Source: Limnohabitans sp. Rim8
GTDB lineage: Bacteria > Pseudomonadota > Gammaproteobacteria > Burkholderiales > Burkholderiaceae_C
Reading direction: 5' to 3'
Length of the DNA stretch: 64,000 nucleotides
Assembly (NCBI GenBank): GCA_945897465.1
Contig: CAMDFK010000001.1
Location: 62,001-126,000, forward strand
Below the pieces are notes generated by a model. It saw only the letters and a program-made list of their open reading frames with translations, searched no databases and was not told the DNA's origin. Both the position numbers and the translations under genes were made by a program. Positions 44,147 to 52,614 of the stretch are shown in pieces (the stretch's first letter is position 1; every line of letters starts with the position of its first letter).

Positions 44147-45532
44147 TCAGCGCGGCATGCCGGGAAAGCCCCCGCCGCCGCCCATCATGCCTTTCATGGC
44201 ACCCATGCGTTTCATCATTTTCATCATGCCGCCGCCGGACATTTTTTTCATCATGTCCTGCATCTGCTCAAACTCTTTGAGCATGCGGTTCACGTCCTGC
44301 ACCTGAACACCCGCGCCTGCAGCAATGCGGCGCTTGCGGGTGGCTTTGATCAGCTCGGGTTTTTTCCGCTCTTGCGGCGTCATGCTGTGGATGATGCCTT
44401 GCTTGCGGCCAATGTCTTTCTCGACCTTGTCCATGTCCATGGAGCCGGCCTTGGCCGTCAGCTGGCTGGGCAGTTTGTCCATCAGACTGGAGAGTCCGCC
44501 CATTTGCTTCATCTGCTGGATCTGGGCCAAAAAGTCGTTCAGATCAAAACTGCCACCGCTCTTGACCTTGGACGCCAGTTTTTGCGCGGCCTCCATGTCC
44601 ACACCGGCGGTGACCTGCTCGACCAAGGCCACGATGTCGCCCATGCCCAGCACCCGGCCTGCGTGGCGCTCAGCGTCGAACACTTCCAGGCCGTCGATCT
44701 TCTCGCTGGTACCTGCAAACTTGATGGGCACACCCGTGATCTGACGCACCGACAGGGCCGCACCACCGCGTGAATCGCCATCGAGTTTGGTCAGCACAAT
44801 GCCGGTGAGCGGCAAGGCATCGCTGAAAGCCTTGGCAGTGTTGGCCGCGTCCTGGCCCTGCATGGCGTCGACCACGAACAGGGTTTCGACGGGTTTGAGC
44901 TCGGCGTGCAAGGCCTTGATCTCGGCCATCAGGGCTTCGTCAATCGCCAGGCGACCGGCGGTGTCGACCAAGAGCACATCAAAAAAGTGTTTGCGGGCGT
45001 AATCGATGGCTGCGCGGGCGATGTCGATCGGCTTTTGGTCGGGCGAACTGGGGAACCACTCGGCACCGGCTTGCGCCGTTACCGTCTTGAGCTGCTCGAT
45101 GGCGGCGGGGCGATACACGTCGCCAGAGACGGTGAGCACTTTCTTTTTGCGCTTCTCGATCAAGTGCTTGGCCAGCTTGGCGGTGGTGGTGGTTTTACCG
45201 GCACCTTGCAAACCGGCCATCAGGATCACGGCGGGCGGCTGCGCGGCCAGGTTGATGTCGGACACGCCCTCACCCATGGTGGCGGCCAACTCGCGGTTGA
45301 CCACGCCCACCAAGGCCTGGCCAGGCTTGAGTGAGCCCATGACCTCTTGGCCCAGGGCTTTTTCCTTCACCCGGGCGATGAAATCACGCACCACCGGCAA
45401 GGCCACATCGGCTTCGAGCAAGGCCATGCGCACCTCACGCAGCATGTCGGCCACGTTCGATTCGGTGATGCGGGCCTGCCCGCTGAGGGTCTTAACGAGG
45501 CGTGAGAGTTTGTCGGTCAGGGCGGAGGCCAT
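44147..45532 (-). CDS. ffh: Signal recognition particle protein Ffh (SRP54)
   Basis: 461 residues. The N and G domains carry GLQGAGKTTTTAKLAKHLIE (P-loop), VDTAGRLAIDEALMAEI (DTAGR), and the TKLDGDSRGGAALSV block. The M domain is C-terminal with the methionine-rich RNA/signal-peptide groove: MLKEFEQMQDMMKKMSGGGM and a final GGGGGFPGMPR tail. Ffh with 4.5S RNA targets nascent membrane proteins to the translocon. Same strand and no upstream partner visible; divergent from the ccsA-like gene. Confidence 0.98.
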   Translation of the reverse strand: MASALTDKLSRLVKTLSGQARITESNVADMLREVRMALLEADVALPVVRDFIARVKEKALGQEVMGSLKPGQALVGVVNRELAATMGEGVSDINLAAQPPAVILMAGLQGAGKTTTTAKLAKHLIEKRKKKVLTVSGDVYRPAAIEQLKTVTAQAGAEWFPSSPDQKPIDIARAAIDYARKHFFDVLLVDTAGRLAIDEALMAEIKALHAELKPVETLFVVDAMQGQDAANTAKAFSDALPLTGIVLTKLDGDSRGGAALSVRQITGVPIKFAGTSEKIDGLEVFDAERHAGRVLGMGDIVALVEQVTAGVDMEAAQKLASKVKSGGSFDLNDFLAQIQQMKQMGGLSSLMDKLPSQLTAKAGSMDMDKVEKDIGRKQGIIHSMTPQERKKPELIKATRKRRIAAGAGVQVQDVNRMLKEFEQMQDMMKKMSGGGMMKMMKRMGAMKGMMGGGGGFPGMPR

Positions 45533-45609
45533 GGGGGAATCCAGAAAAAACCGGTCAAGCGTGTTGGCGAAGCCCCAGCGGCAGCGCCTGAAAGGCTAAA
45601 CTCGGACCC

Positions 45610-46413
45610 ATGATTTTAGCGAGTGCGCCTTTGTGGACGCTGCCCTTCTCGGCATTGGCAGCCCTGATCTATGCCTTGCCCGCTTTGGTGCCCAGCCGCC
45701 TGAGCGATGCACATGCTCGCCGCCTGCTTTGGCTGGCCTGGGCTTTGCATGCCTTCAGTTTGCTGGTGCTGCTGATGGGGCAGGTTCGTTTTGGCTTCGC
45801 ACCGGCGTTGTCCGTCACCGCTTGGCTGGTGGTCACGGCTTACATGATCGAGACCCAGTTTTTTCCCAAACTCAGGGCCCGCTGGGCCGTCGGCGGCCTG
45901 GGGGCTACCACCGTGGCCTTGGCCTGGGTATTTCCGGGCACGGTGCTCACCAGCCAAGCTTCAGCCTGGCTGCCCCTTCATTTTGCACTGGGTTTGTCGG
46001 CCTACGGCATGTTTGCCGCAGCCGTGGTCCATGCTTGGATGATGACCCGCACGGAGCATGACATCCGCCAGGCCCACGAAGGCTCCAGCGGCCTGCCGCT
46101 GTTGACGCTGGAGCGCCTGACCTTTCGATTCGTGTGGGCAGGCTTTGCGCTGTTAACGGCCACTTTGGTGGCAGGCGCCTTGTTCGGGGAGGCCTTGTAT
46201 GGCCAAGGCCACACCGAATGGCGCTGGGACCACAAACGCGTCTTTGCCATCCTGTCCTGGCTCACCTTTGCCACCTTGCTGGTGGGCCGCAGCCAATGGG
46301 GCTGGCGGGGCCGCCGCGCCGTGCGGGTGCTCTACATCGGCGCGGGCTTGCTGCTGCTGTCTTATGCAGGTTCACGCTTTGTGCTGGAAGTTTTGATTGG
46401 ACGGGCTGGATGA
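45610..46413 (+). CDS. CcsA/YpjD-like cytochrome c assembly membrane protein
   Basis: 267 residues with eight hydrophobic segments and the family core HFALGLSAYGMFAAAVVHAW plus LEALTFRFVWAGFALLT-type helices (LERLTFRFVWAGFALL). The conserved WRWDHKRVFAILSW loop resembles the tryptophan-rich heme-handling region of CcsA-type proteins. It lacks a clear WWD signature, so it is better called YpjD/HemX-like. Its stop overlaps the PP0621 start (ATGA 46410-46413). In proteobacteria this gene is often next to ffh. Confidence 0.87.
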   Translation: MILASAPLWTLPFSALAALIYALPALVPSRLSDAHARRLLWLAWALHAFSLLVLLMGQVRFGFAPALSVTAWLVVTAYMIETQFFPKLRARWAVGGLGATTVALAWVFPGTVLTSQASAWLPLHFALGLSAYGMFAAAVVHAWMMTRTEHDIRQAHEGSSGLPLLTLERLTFRFVWAGFALLTATLVAGALFGEALYGQGHTEWRWDHKRVFAILSWLTFATLLVGRSQWGWRGRRAVRVLYIGAGLLLLSYAGSRFVLEVLIGRAG

Positions 46414-46643
46414 AATACCTGATTTGGTTTTTGGTCATTTTGCTGGCCATCTGGGCTTTCAAGCGCAGCCGACGCGTCAAAACAGACGCTCCCAAAGAAC
46501 AGCCGCCAACGACCCCCGCCAACATGGCGGTCTGCCTGCATTGCGGCATCCACCTGCCGCCAGACGAGGCCGTCACGGGAGAAAAAGGGTTGTACTGCAG
46601 CACCGATCACCGCGCAGCTGCACAAGACCGCAACCCGGTGTGA
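46410..46643 (+). CDS. PP0621 family small zinc-ribbon-like membrane protein
   Basis: 77 residues: one N-terminal helix (LIWFLVILLAIWAF), a basic linker, then a C-terminal mini-domain with cysteines and histidines: MAVCLHCGIHLPPDEAV and GLYCSTDHR. This CxxC ... C-x3-H arrangement matches the PP0621 family, whose role is unknown. Start ATG 46410 overlaps the CcsA-like stop, suggesting coupling; no other start is as well placed. Confidence 0.85.
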   Translation: MKYLIWFLVILLAIWAFKRSRRVKTDAPKEQPPTTPANMAVCLHCGIHLPPDEAVTGEKGLYCSTDHRAAAQDRNPV

Positions 46644-46684
46644 ACACCCGGGGCTGCCCCGACCATCCTTAGCCCACACCCGCC

Positions 46685-47275
46685 ATGCCTGACCAAGCCG
46701 CCGGATCTGCACGCCTTTGGGACAAGGGCTGGTATGCACCCGCCCAAAGACTGGATTCGCCCAACTTCGGCCACAGACCCTCAGGCGCCTGCATCGATTT
46801 GCTGGTGATCCACTCCATCAGCCTGCCGCCCGGGCAATACGGCGGCCAAGAGGTACAAGCGCTGTTCACCAACCAACTGGACTGGGACGCCCACCCGTAT
46901 TTCTCCCAAATACGGGGCTTGCAAGTGTCCTCACACTTCTACATTCGGCGCGACGGCAGCCTGTGGCAGTTTGTCAGCACCGACGACCGGGCCTGGCACG
47001 CCGGCCAGTCCGAGTACCGAGGTCGCCCACAATGCAATGACGACTCGATCGGCATCGAGCTCGAAGGCCTGGAGGGCGATGTCTTTGAGGACGCTCAATA
47101 CGAGCAATTGCGTCGGCTTAGTCTGGATTTGCTCCGGCACTACCCGATTGCACACATCGCCGGCCATGAGCACATCGCGCCCGGCCGCAAGCACGATCCT
47201 GGGGCCGGTTTTGACTGGTTGCGGCTGAAGGCATCAGTCGAACTGCCAAATCAGTGTTTTCCCGTGTGCTTTTGA
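46685..47275 (+). CDS. ampD: 1,6-anhydro-N-acetylmuramyl-L-alanine amidase AmpD
   Basis: 196 residues, cytoplasmic zinc amidase of murein recycling that cleaves anhMurNAc from the stem peptide. It has LVIHSISLPPGQYGG at the front (first zinc His), VSSHFYIRRDGSLWQFV, RAWHAGQSEYRGR, SIGIELEG, and AGHEHIAPGRKHDPGAGFDW with the second His and the Asp ligand. No signal peptide, so it is AmpD rather than the periplasmic AmiD. It complements mpl at 57640. Followed by a possible terminator. Confidence 0.96.
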   Translation: MPDQAAGSARLWDKGWYAPAQRLDSPNFGHRPSGACIDLLVIHSISLPPGQYGGQEVQALFTNQLDWDAHPYFSQIRGLQVSSHFYIRRDGSLWQFVSTDDRAWHAGQSEYRGRPQCNDDSIGIELEGLEGDVFEDAQYEQLRRLSLDLLRHYPIAHIAGHEHIAPGRKHDPGAGFDWLRLKASVELPNQCFPVCF

Positions 47276-47276
47276 C

Positions 47277-47308
47277 AAGACAAGCAAAATTTTATTTTGT
47301 CTTTTTTT
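47277..47308 (+). terminator. Possible intrinsic terminator after ampD
   Basis: AAGACAAGCAAAAT / ATTTTGTCTT forms a stem with a small bulge, followed by seven Ts. It starts 2 bp past the ampD stop. Confidence 0.45.
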
Positions 47309-47546
47309 CATTGATTTGAGTATTCCATCAGCAGATAAACCTACAGCCAACAATTGGCAGGTCGACGAAATCAGCGATCGCGTCAAAAAAAACCCTGGAA
47401 GTCGCATGGCTCTTGAGTTTCATTGGTGAAAGTCCCTCTTTCATTGGCTTTCTGAAGTACTTTTAAGCTTCTGAAAAGTCCGTTCGCAGGCCGTGATCAA
47501 CCCCAAAGCCTTACACCTTCGATTCACAGCCCGCCTTTGAGCCGGT
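47309..47546. other. Non-coding stretch upstream of the nrdA promoter
   Basis: Part of the roughly 400-bp gap between ampD and nrdA. I see no ORF with protein-like composition and no strong hairpin beyond the terminator at its left edge. A 9-mer, TTTCATTGG, occurs twice (near 47418 and 47441) with unknown meaning. The regulatory content lies to the right. Confidence 0.5.
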
Positions 47547-47562
47547 ACACTACCTGTAGTGG
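47547..47562 (+). promoter_or_regulatory. NrdR box 1 upstream of nrdA
   Basis: ACACTACCTGTAGTGG, matching the ACAC-TA-N4-TA-GTGT palindrome bound by NrdR (one mismatch at the last position). Starts 32 bp before box 2, i.e. about three helical turns, the spacing known for tandem NrdR boxes. It lies just upstream of the -35 element. Confidence 0.8.
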
Positions 47563-47563
47563 C

Positions 47564-47592
47564 TTGCCATGCCTTCAGACACCAGATATAGT
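47564..47592 (+). promoter_or_regulatory. Sigma70-type promoter of nrdA-nrdB
   Basis: -35 TTGCCA (47564-47569), 17-bp spacer, -10 TATAGT (47587-47592). The -10 overlaps NrdR box 2, and box 1 abuts the -35, so NrdR would block polymerase. Predicted transcript start about 47599, giving a leader of about 73 nt. Confidence 0.7.
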
Positions 47593-47594
47593 GT
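47579..47594 (+). promoter_or_regulatory. NrdR box 2 overlapping the nrdA -10
   Basis: ACACCAGATATAGTGT, close to the NrdR consensus (ACAC...GTGT with central AT-rich bases). It is 32 bp downstream (start to start) of box 1 and covers the -10. Confidence 0.85.
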
Positions 47595-47671
47595 GCGTAA
47601 CAAATTCTCACAAACAGACTTGCGCAGCATTTCATGGCTTTTTGACCGATTCAACCCAGACCTCAAACCCA

Positions 47672-50602
47672 ATGATGACCCTCCAAACTGATCAGACCAT
47701 CCCCTCCACTTCTTCAGGACTGATGAACCTGCCCGCAGACAGGTTGGGTACAGCCAACGCGCACCCCCTCACTCACTACCAGATCATCCGCCGCAACGGT
47801 GCGGTGGTGCCTTTTGAGCCCACCAAAATCGCCGTGGCCATGATGAAAGCCTTTTTGGCGGTGCACGGCACCCAAGGTGCAGCCTCTGCCAGCGTGCGCG
47901 AAGTGGTCGAAGAACTGACGCAAAACGTGGTCCGCGCCCTGATGCGCTCACGCCCCGGTGGCGGTACTTTCCACATTGAAGATGTGCAAGACCAGGTCGA
48001 ATTGGGCCTGATGCGCAGCAGCAACCACGAAGTGGCTCGTGCCTACGTGCTTTACCGCGAGCGCCGCACCCAAGAGCGTTCGCAGCAAACCCAGTCCGTC
48101 ACGCCCGTGGCCCAAGAGCCTGCGCTGCACGTCATGGACCAAGGCCAACGTGTCGCCTTGGATCTGAAATACCTCAAAACCCTGATGGTGAACGCCTGCG
48201 CAGGCTTGGGCAAAGACGTCAGCCCTGAGCCCATCTTGGCCGAGACCATGCGCAATCTGTACGACGGCGTGCCCATGGAAGAGGTGTACAAAGCCTCCAT
48301 CCTCGCCTCACGCACCCTGATCGAAAAAGACCCCGACTACACCTACGTCACCGCCCGCTTGCTCATGCACACCATCGCCAAGGAAATCCTGGGCAAGGAA
48401 GTCACCCAAGACCAGATGGCCGAGGAATACATCGACTATTTCCCTCAATTCATCAAAAAAGGCATCGACAACGACCTGCTGGACGCCAAACTGGCCCAGT
48501 TTGACCTGAAAAAACTGGCCACAGCGCTCAAGCCTGAACGTGACCTGCAGTTCGACTACCTGGGCCTGCAGACCCTGTATGACCGTTATTTCCTGCACGT
48601 GCGCAAGCAACGCATTGAAATGCCACAGGCTTTCTTCATGCGTGTGGCCATGGGTCTGTCGGTCAATGAGATTGACCGCGAGGCCCGCGCCATCGAGTTC
48701 TATGAAGTCTTGTCTTCTTTTGACTTCATGTCCTCCACCCCCACCCTGTTCAACAGCGGCACTTTGCGCCCCCAGCTGTCGAGCTGCTACCTGACCACCG
48801 TGCCCGACGACTTGGACGGCATTTACGAATCCATCAAGGAAAACGCTTTGTTGTCCAAATTTGCCGGCGGTCTGGGCAACGACTGGACCCGCGTGCGGGC
48901 CATGGGCTCCCACATCAAGGGCACCAACGGCGAATCCCAAGGTGTGGTGCCTTTCCTGAAGGTGGTCAACGACACGGCTGTGGCGGTGAACCAAGGCGGC
49001 AAGCGCAAGGGTGCGGTCTGCACCTACCTGGAAACTTGGCATCTGGACATCGAAGAATTCCTGGAACTGCGCAAAAACACCGGCGACGACCGCCGCCGCA
49101 CCCACGACATGAACACGGCCAACTGGATCCCCGACCTGTTCATGCGCCGCGTCATGGAAAAAGGCAGCTGGACCTTGTTCTCGCCCGCTGACTGCCCGGA
49201 CCTGCATGACAAATTTGGTGCCGACTTCGAAAAAGCCTACACCGCCTACGAAGCCAAAGCCGAACGTGGCGAGATCAAGCCCAGCAAGAAGTTGCCCGCC
49301 ACCGATCTGTGGCGCAAGATGCTGTCGATGCTGTTCGAGACCGGCCATCCTTGGATCACCTTCAAAGATGCCTGCAACGTGCGCTCACCTCAGCAGCATG
49401 CAGGTGTGGTGCATTCCTCCAACCTTTGCACCGAGATCACGCTCAATACCAGCGACACCGAAACCGCTGTTTGCAACCTGGGCTCGGTCAACCTGGCACG
49501 CCACCTCAAGGACAGCGGCAGCGGCAAGGTCCTCGACCACGACAAGTTGAAAAAGACCATCTCTACGGCCATGCGCATGCTGGACAACGTGATCGACATC
49601 AACTACTACGCGGTCAAAAAAGCACGCGACTCCAATATCCGCCATCGCCCTGTGGGTCTGGGCCTGATGGCCTTCCAGGATTCGCTGTACGAGATGCGCA
49701 TCTCTTACGCCTCGCAAGCCGCTGTCGAGTTTGCCGACCAGTCGATGGAAGCGATCTGCTACTACGCCTATTGGGCCTCCACCGAGTTGTCCAAAGAGCG
49801 CGGTCAGTACTCCAGCTACAAGGGCTCTTTGTGGGACCAGGGCATCTTGCCTCTGGACACCATCGATTTGCTGGCCCGCGAGCGCGGCGGCTATGTGGAA
49901 GTGGACCGTTCGGCCACCCTGGACTGGAACGCCTTGCGCCAGAAAATCAAGACGGACGGCATGCGCAACTCCAACTGCGTGGCGATTGCCCCCACCGCCA
50001 CCATCTCCAACATCATTGGCGTGGACGCCTCGATCGAGCCTTGCTTTGGCAACCTGTCGGTGAAGTCCAACCTGTCGGGCGAATTCACCGTCATCAACAG
50101 CTATTTGGTGCGTGACTTGAAGCGTCTGGGTTTGTGGGACGACGTGATGGTCATGGACCTGAAACACTTTGACGGCTCACTGCGCCCCATCGACCGTGTC
50201 CCCCAGGACATCAAGGCCTTGTACGCCACTGCGTTTGAAGTCGAAACCACCTGGCTGGTCGAGGCTGCAGCGCGTCGACAAAAGTGGATTGACCAAGCGC
50301 AGTCGCTCAACATTTACATGGCCGGTGCATCGGGTAAAAAACTCGACGACACCTACAAGCTCGCCTGGTTGCGCGGCCTGAAAACCACCTACTACCTGCG
50401 CACATCGAGCGCCACCCAAGTTGAAAAATCGACCGTGAGTGCTGGCTCACACAACGCGGTGTCGGCATCAGGCACACCGAGTGCCAGCATGGGGGCTATG
50501 GAGGCCGCTGCCGCTGCTGCACAAGCTCAAATGTCTGCTGAGCCGGCCACCGATATCAAGTTCTGCGCCATCGATGATCCAGGTTGCGAAGCTTGTCAGT
50601 GA
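47672..50602 (+). CDS. nrdA: Class Ia ribonucleoside-diphosphate reductase, alpha subunit
   Basis: 976-977 residues; it reduces ribonucleotide diphosphates, supplying DNA precursors. An ATP-cone regulatory domain occupies about residues 36-135 (YQIIRRNGAVVPFEPTKIAV). Catalytic residues: Cys372 in SSCYLTT (pair partner), the N-L-C-T-E block with Asn584, radical Cys586 and Glu588, and Cys601 in AVCNLGSVNL. The spacing 372 to 586 equals that of C225-C439 in E. coli. Ends in DPGCEACQ, a CxxC-like C-terminus as used for reduction by thioredoxin. I begin at ATG 47672; the open frame upstream to 47537 crosses the promoter. Long N-terminal region is unlike the E. coli enzyme. Confidence 0.97.
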   Translation: MMTLQTDQTIPSTSSGLMNLPADRLGTANAHPLTHYQIIRRNGAVVPFEPTKIAVAMMKAFLAVHGTQGAASASVREVVEELTQNVVRALMRSRPGGGTFHIEDVQDQVELGLMRSSNHEVARAYVLYRERRTQERSQQTQSVTPVAQEPALHVMDQGQRVALDLKYLKTLMVNACAGLGKDVSPEPILAETMRNLYDGVPMEEVYKASILASRTLIEKDPDYTYVTARLLMHTIAKEILGKEVTQDQMAEEYIDYFPQFIKKGIDNDLLDAKLAQFDLKKLATALKPERDLQFDYLGLQTLYDRYFLHVRKQRIEMPQAFFMRVAMGLSVNEIDREARAIEFYEVLSSFDFMSSTPTLFNSGTLRPQLSSCYLTTVPDDLDGIYESIKENALLSKFAGGLGNDWTRVRAMGSHIKGTNGESQGVVPFLKVVNDTAVAVNQGGKRKGAVCTYLETWHLDIEEFLELRKNTGDDRRRTHDMNTANWIPDLFMRRVMEKGSWTLFSPADCPDLHDKFGADFEKAYTAYEAKAERGEIKPSKKLPATDLWRKMLSMLFETGHPWITFKDACNVRSPQQHAGVVHSSNLCTEITLNTSDTETAVCNLGSVNLARHLKDSGSGKVLDHDKLKKTISTAMRMLDNVIDINYYAVKKARDSNIRHRPVGLGLMAFQDSLYEMRISYASQAAVEFADQSMEAICYYAYWASTELSKERGQYSSYKGSLWDQGILPLDTIDLLARERGGYVEVDRSATLDWNALRQKIKTDGMRNSNCVAIAPTATISNIIGVDASIEPCFGNLSVKSNLSGEFTVINSYLVRDLKRLGLWDDVMVMDLKHFDGSLRPIDRVPQDIKALYATAFEVETTWLVEAAARRQKWIDQAQSLNIYMAGASGKKLDDTYKLAWLRGLKTTYYLRTSSATQVEKSTVSAGSHNAVSASGTPSASMGAMEAAAAAAQAQMSAEPATDIKFCAIDDPGCEACQ

Positions 50603-50743
50603 GGGTGGTTGCAACTTGCCTTGCACCTGCGTGCGCTGTTCGATGCAATGGCACAACACTTCATGCGCAGCCTGTGTGCTAATTGAATGAACGGCTTTGC
50701 AATTTGTGGCCATGCTTTCATAATTTAAGAACTGGAAATTTAT

Positions 50744-51883
50744 ATGCTGTCCTGGGACGAACAAGTCAAACCCGCATTGCAAGCTGCAATGCCCCCCTTC
50801 ACCGGTGCAGGCTCCTCTGCCACCACCGCTGCGCTGTCTTCAAACCCAACTGTCTCCGCTGCACCGCGCCGCATGAATGCTGCCGACAAGCGCATCATCA
50901 ACGGCCAGACCGACGTCAACCAGTTGGTGCCCTTCAAATACAAATGGGCTTGGGAGAAATACCTGGCCACCTGCGCGAACCACTGGATGCCGCAGGAAGT
51001 CAACATGAACCGTGACATCGCTTTGTGGAAGGACCCCAACGGCCTGACCGAAGACGAGCGTCGCATGGTCAAGCGCAATCTCGGCTTTTTTGTCACAGCC
51101 GACTCGCTGGCGGCCAACAACATCACCTTGGGCACTTACCGGCACATCACGGCACCTGAATGCCGCCAATTCCTGTTGCGCCAAGCGTTTGAAGAAGCCA
51201 TCCACACCCACGCTTACCAATACATCACCGAGTCACTGGGTTTGGACGAGAGCGAAATTTTCAACGCCTACAACGAAGTCAAATCGATCCGTGACAAAGA
51301 CGAGTTCCTGATCCCGTTCATCAACGTGATCATGGACCCCAACTTCAAGACGGGCACTTTGCAAACAGACCAGACCCTGCTCAAGTCCCTGATCGTGTTT
51401 GCTTGCCTGATGGAGGGCTTGTTCTTCTACGTGGGCTTCACACAGATTTTGGCACTGGGTCGCCAAAACAAGATGACCGGTGCGGCCGAGCAGTACCAGT
51501 ACATCCTGCGTGACGAATCCATGCACTGCAACTTCGGCATTGACATGATCAACACCATCAAATTCGAAAACCCACAGTTGTGGACCAACGAATTCAAAGC
51601 CGAAATCAAGGACCTGTTCCTCAAAGCGGTGGAGTTGGAATACCAGTACGCGGAAGACACCATGCCCCGCGGCGTTTTGGGCATGAACGCCTCCATGTTC
51701 AAAGGCTATTTGCGCTACATCGCCAACCGCCGTGCGACCCAGATCGGTCTGGAAGCCTTGTTCCCGAACGAGGAAAATCCATTCCCCTGGATGAGTGAGA
51801 TGATCGATCTGAAGAAAGAACGCAATTTCTTCGAAACACGGGTCATTGAATACCAAACTGGCGGGGCTTTGTCCTGGGACTGA
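50744..51883 (+). CDS. nrdB: Class Ia ribonucleoside-diphosphate reductase, beta subunit
   Basis: 379 residues with a diiron-tyrosyl radical fold. Iron ligands and radical Tyr are in [12 protein letters not shown]: Glu151, His154 and Tyr158 (equivalents of E115, H118, Y122). A second Glu-His pair occurs in the [20 protein letters not shown] block. So this is a tyrosyl-radical enzyme, not the Mn/Fe Chlamydia type. The C-terminal tail ending in GGALSWD holds the alpha-subunit binding residues. 141 bp after nrdA with no terminator, hence one transcript. Confidence 0.97.
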   Translation: MLSWDEQVKPALQAAMPPFTGAGSSATTAALSSNPTVSAAPRRMNAADKRIINGQTDVNQLVPFKYKWAWEKYLATCANHWMPQEVNMNRDIALWKDPNGLTEDERRMVKRNLGFFVTADSLAANNITLGTYRHITAPECRQFLLRQAFEEAIHTHAYQYITESLGLDESEIFNAYNEVKSIRDKDEFLIPFINVIMDPNFKTGTLQTDQTLLKSLIVFACLMEGLFFYVGFTQILALGRQNKMTGAAEQYQYILRDESMHCNFGIDMINTIKFENPQLWTNEFKAEIKDLFLKAVELEYQYAEDTMPRGVLGMNASMFKGYLRYIANRRATQIGLEALFPNEENPFPWMSEMIDLKKERNFFETRVIEYQTGGALSWD

Positions 51884-51917
51884 TCTTCTGACTGACTTTT
51901 CCATGTCCCCCCTCATC

Positions 51918-51964
51918 AAGCCACTCGCCACAAAGTCATCGGACTTTGGGCGCAGTGGCTTTTC
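51918..51964 (+). terminator. Intrinsic terminator after nrdB
   Basis: A long interrupted hairpin: AAGCCACT / AGTGGCTT outer stem and CAAAGTC / GACTTTG inner stem, followed by TTTTCTG. 35 bp after the nrdB stop. Confidence 0.75.
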
Positions 51965-52075
51965 TGTGTTCATGGTGTTGGGGACTTCCCCAGCACCATG
52001 GATCGCTTTGTGCAATCCAACAAGCACCAAGTGTTCCCTTTCCGTTGAGTTCTCAACTTGATCAAGGAGAAAATC

Positions 52076-52528
52076 ATGGCAACTGCAAAAAAAGCAGCAG
52101 CACCCAAAGCTGCTCCAGCGAAAAAGGCCGCACCGGCCAAGAAAGCGGCTCCAGCTAAAAAAGTAGCTGCAGCCAAGAAACCCGCCGCTAAAAAAGCAGC
52201 GCCAGCTAAGAAAGCCGCTCCTGCCAAAAAAGCAGTCGCAGCCAAAAAGCCAGCCGCTAAAAAAGCAGCACCGGCCAAAAAAGCCGCTCCCGCCAAAAAA
52301 GTAGCTGCAGCGAAAAAAGCAGCACCGGCCAAAAAAGCAGCACCGGCCAAAAAAGCCGCCGTCAAGAAAACTGCAGCCAAGAAGCCAGCAGCCAAAAAAG
52401 CGGTAGTGAAAAAAGCGGCCAAAAAACCAGCAGCAAAGAAGGCATCCAAAGCACCCGCTGCCCCGGCTGCTCAAACGACATTGAATCCTCAAGCTGCGTG
52501 GCCGTTTCCTTCGGCCGCCAAGCCCTGA
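52076..52528 (+). CDS. Histone H1-like lysine/alanine-rich DNA-binding protein
   Basis: 150 residues made mostly of K-K-A-A-P-A and A-A-K-K repeats, with about a 23-25-residue unit (AAPAKKAAPAKKVAAAKKP, then AAKK) recurring about three times. The tail after about residue 130 is different: TTLNPQAAWPFPSAAKP. Strong AAGGAG site 9 bp before ATG 52076. Such proteins bind DNA like the H1 tail and are common in Burkholderiales. Repeat number is likely to vary. The antisense frame gives an artefactual Phe/Ala/Gly-rich ORF. Confidence 0.88.
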   Translation: MATAKKAAAPKAAPAKKAAPAKKAAPAKKVAAAKKPAAKKAAPAKKAAPAKKAVAAKKPAAKKAAPAKKAAPAKKVAAAKKAAPAKKAAPAKKAAVKKTAAKKPAAKKAVVKKAAKKPAAKKASKAPAAPAAQTTLNPQAAWPFPSAAKP

Positions 52529-52552
52529 TTCACCGTTCAGGCCCTAGCCACC

Positions 52553-52585
52553 AAGCCCGTCACTGGCAACAGTGCCGGGCTTTTT
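52553..52585 (+). terminator. Intrinsic terminator after the histone-like gene
   Basis: AAGCCCG-T-CACTG / CAGTG-C-CGGGCTT stem with a GCAA loop, followed by TTTTTGC. Confidence 0.85.
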
Positions 52586-52614
52586 GCATGCGAAAAAGGG
52601 CAGGTCGGTCGGGG

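Noticed and set aside
50602-50690. Cys-rich short frame between nrdA and nrdB (GCNLPCTCVRC)
   Set aside because: No start codon or ribosome site at its head and a different frame from nrdA. Six cysteines are striking, but it is too short and unsupported to call.
51970-52449. Phe/Ala/Gly-rich open frame antisense to the histone-like gene
   Set aside because: It is the complement of the KKAAPA codon repeats, not an independent gene.
52076-52528. Possible CRISPR or tandem DNA array
   Set aside because: Repeats are in-frame codons of a Lys/Ala-rich protein and vary in sequence; no spacers.
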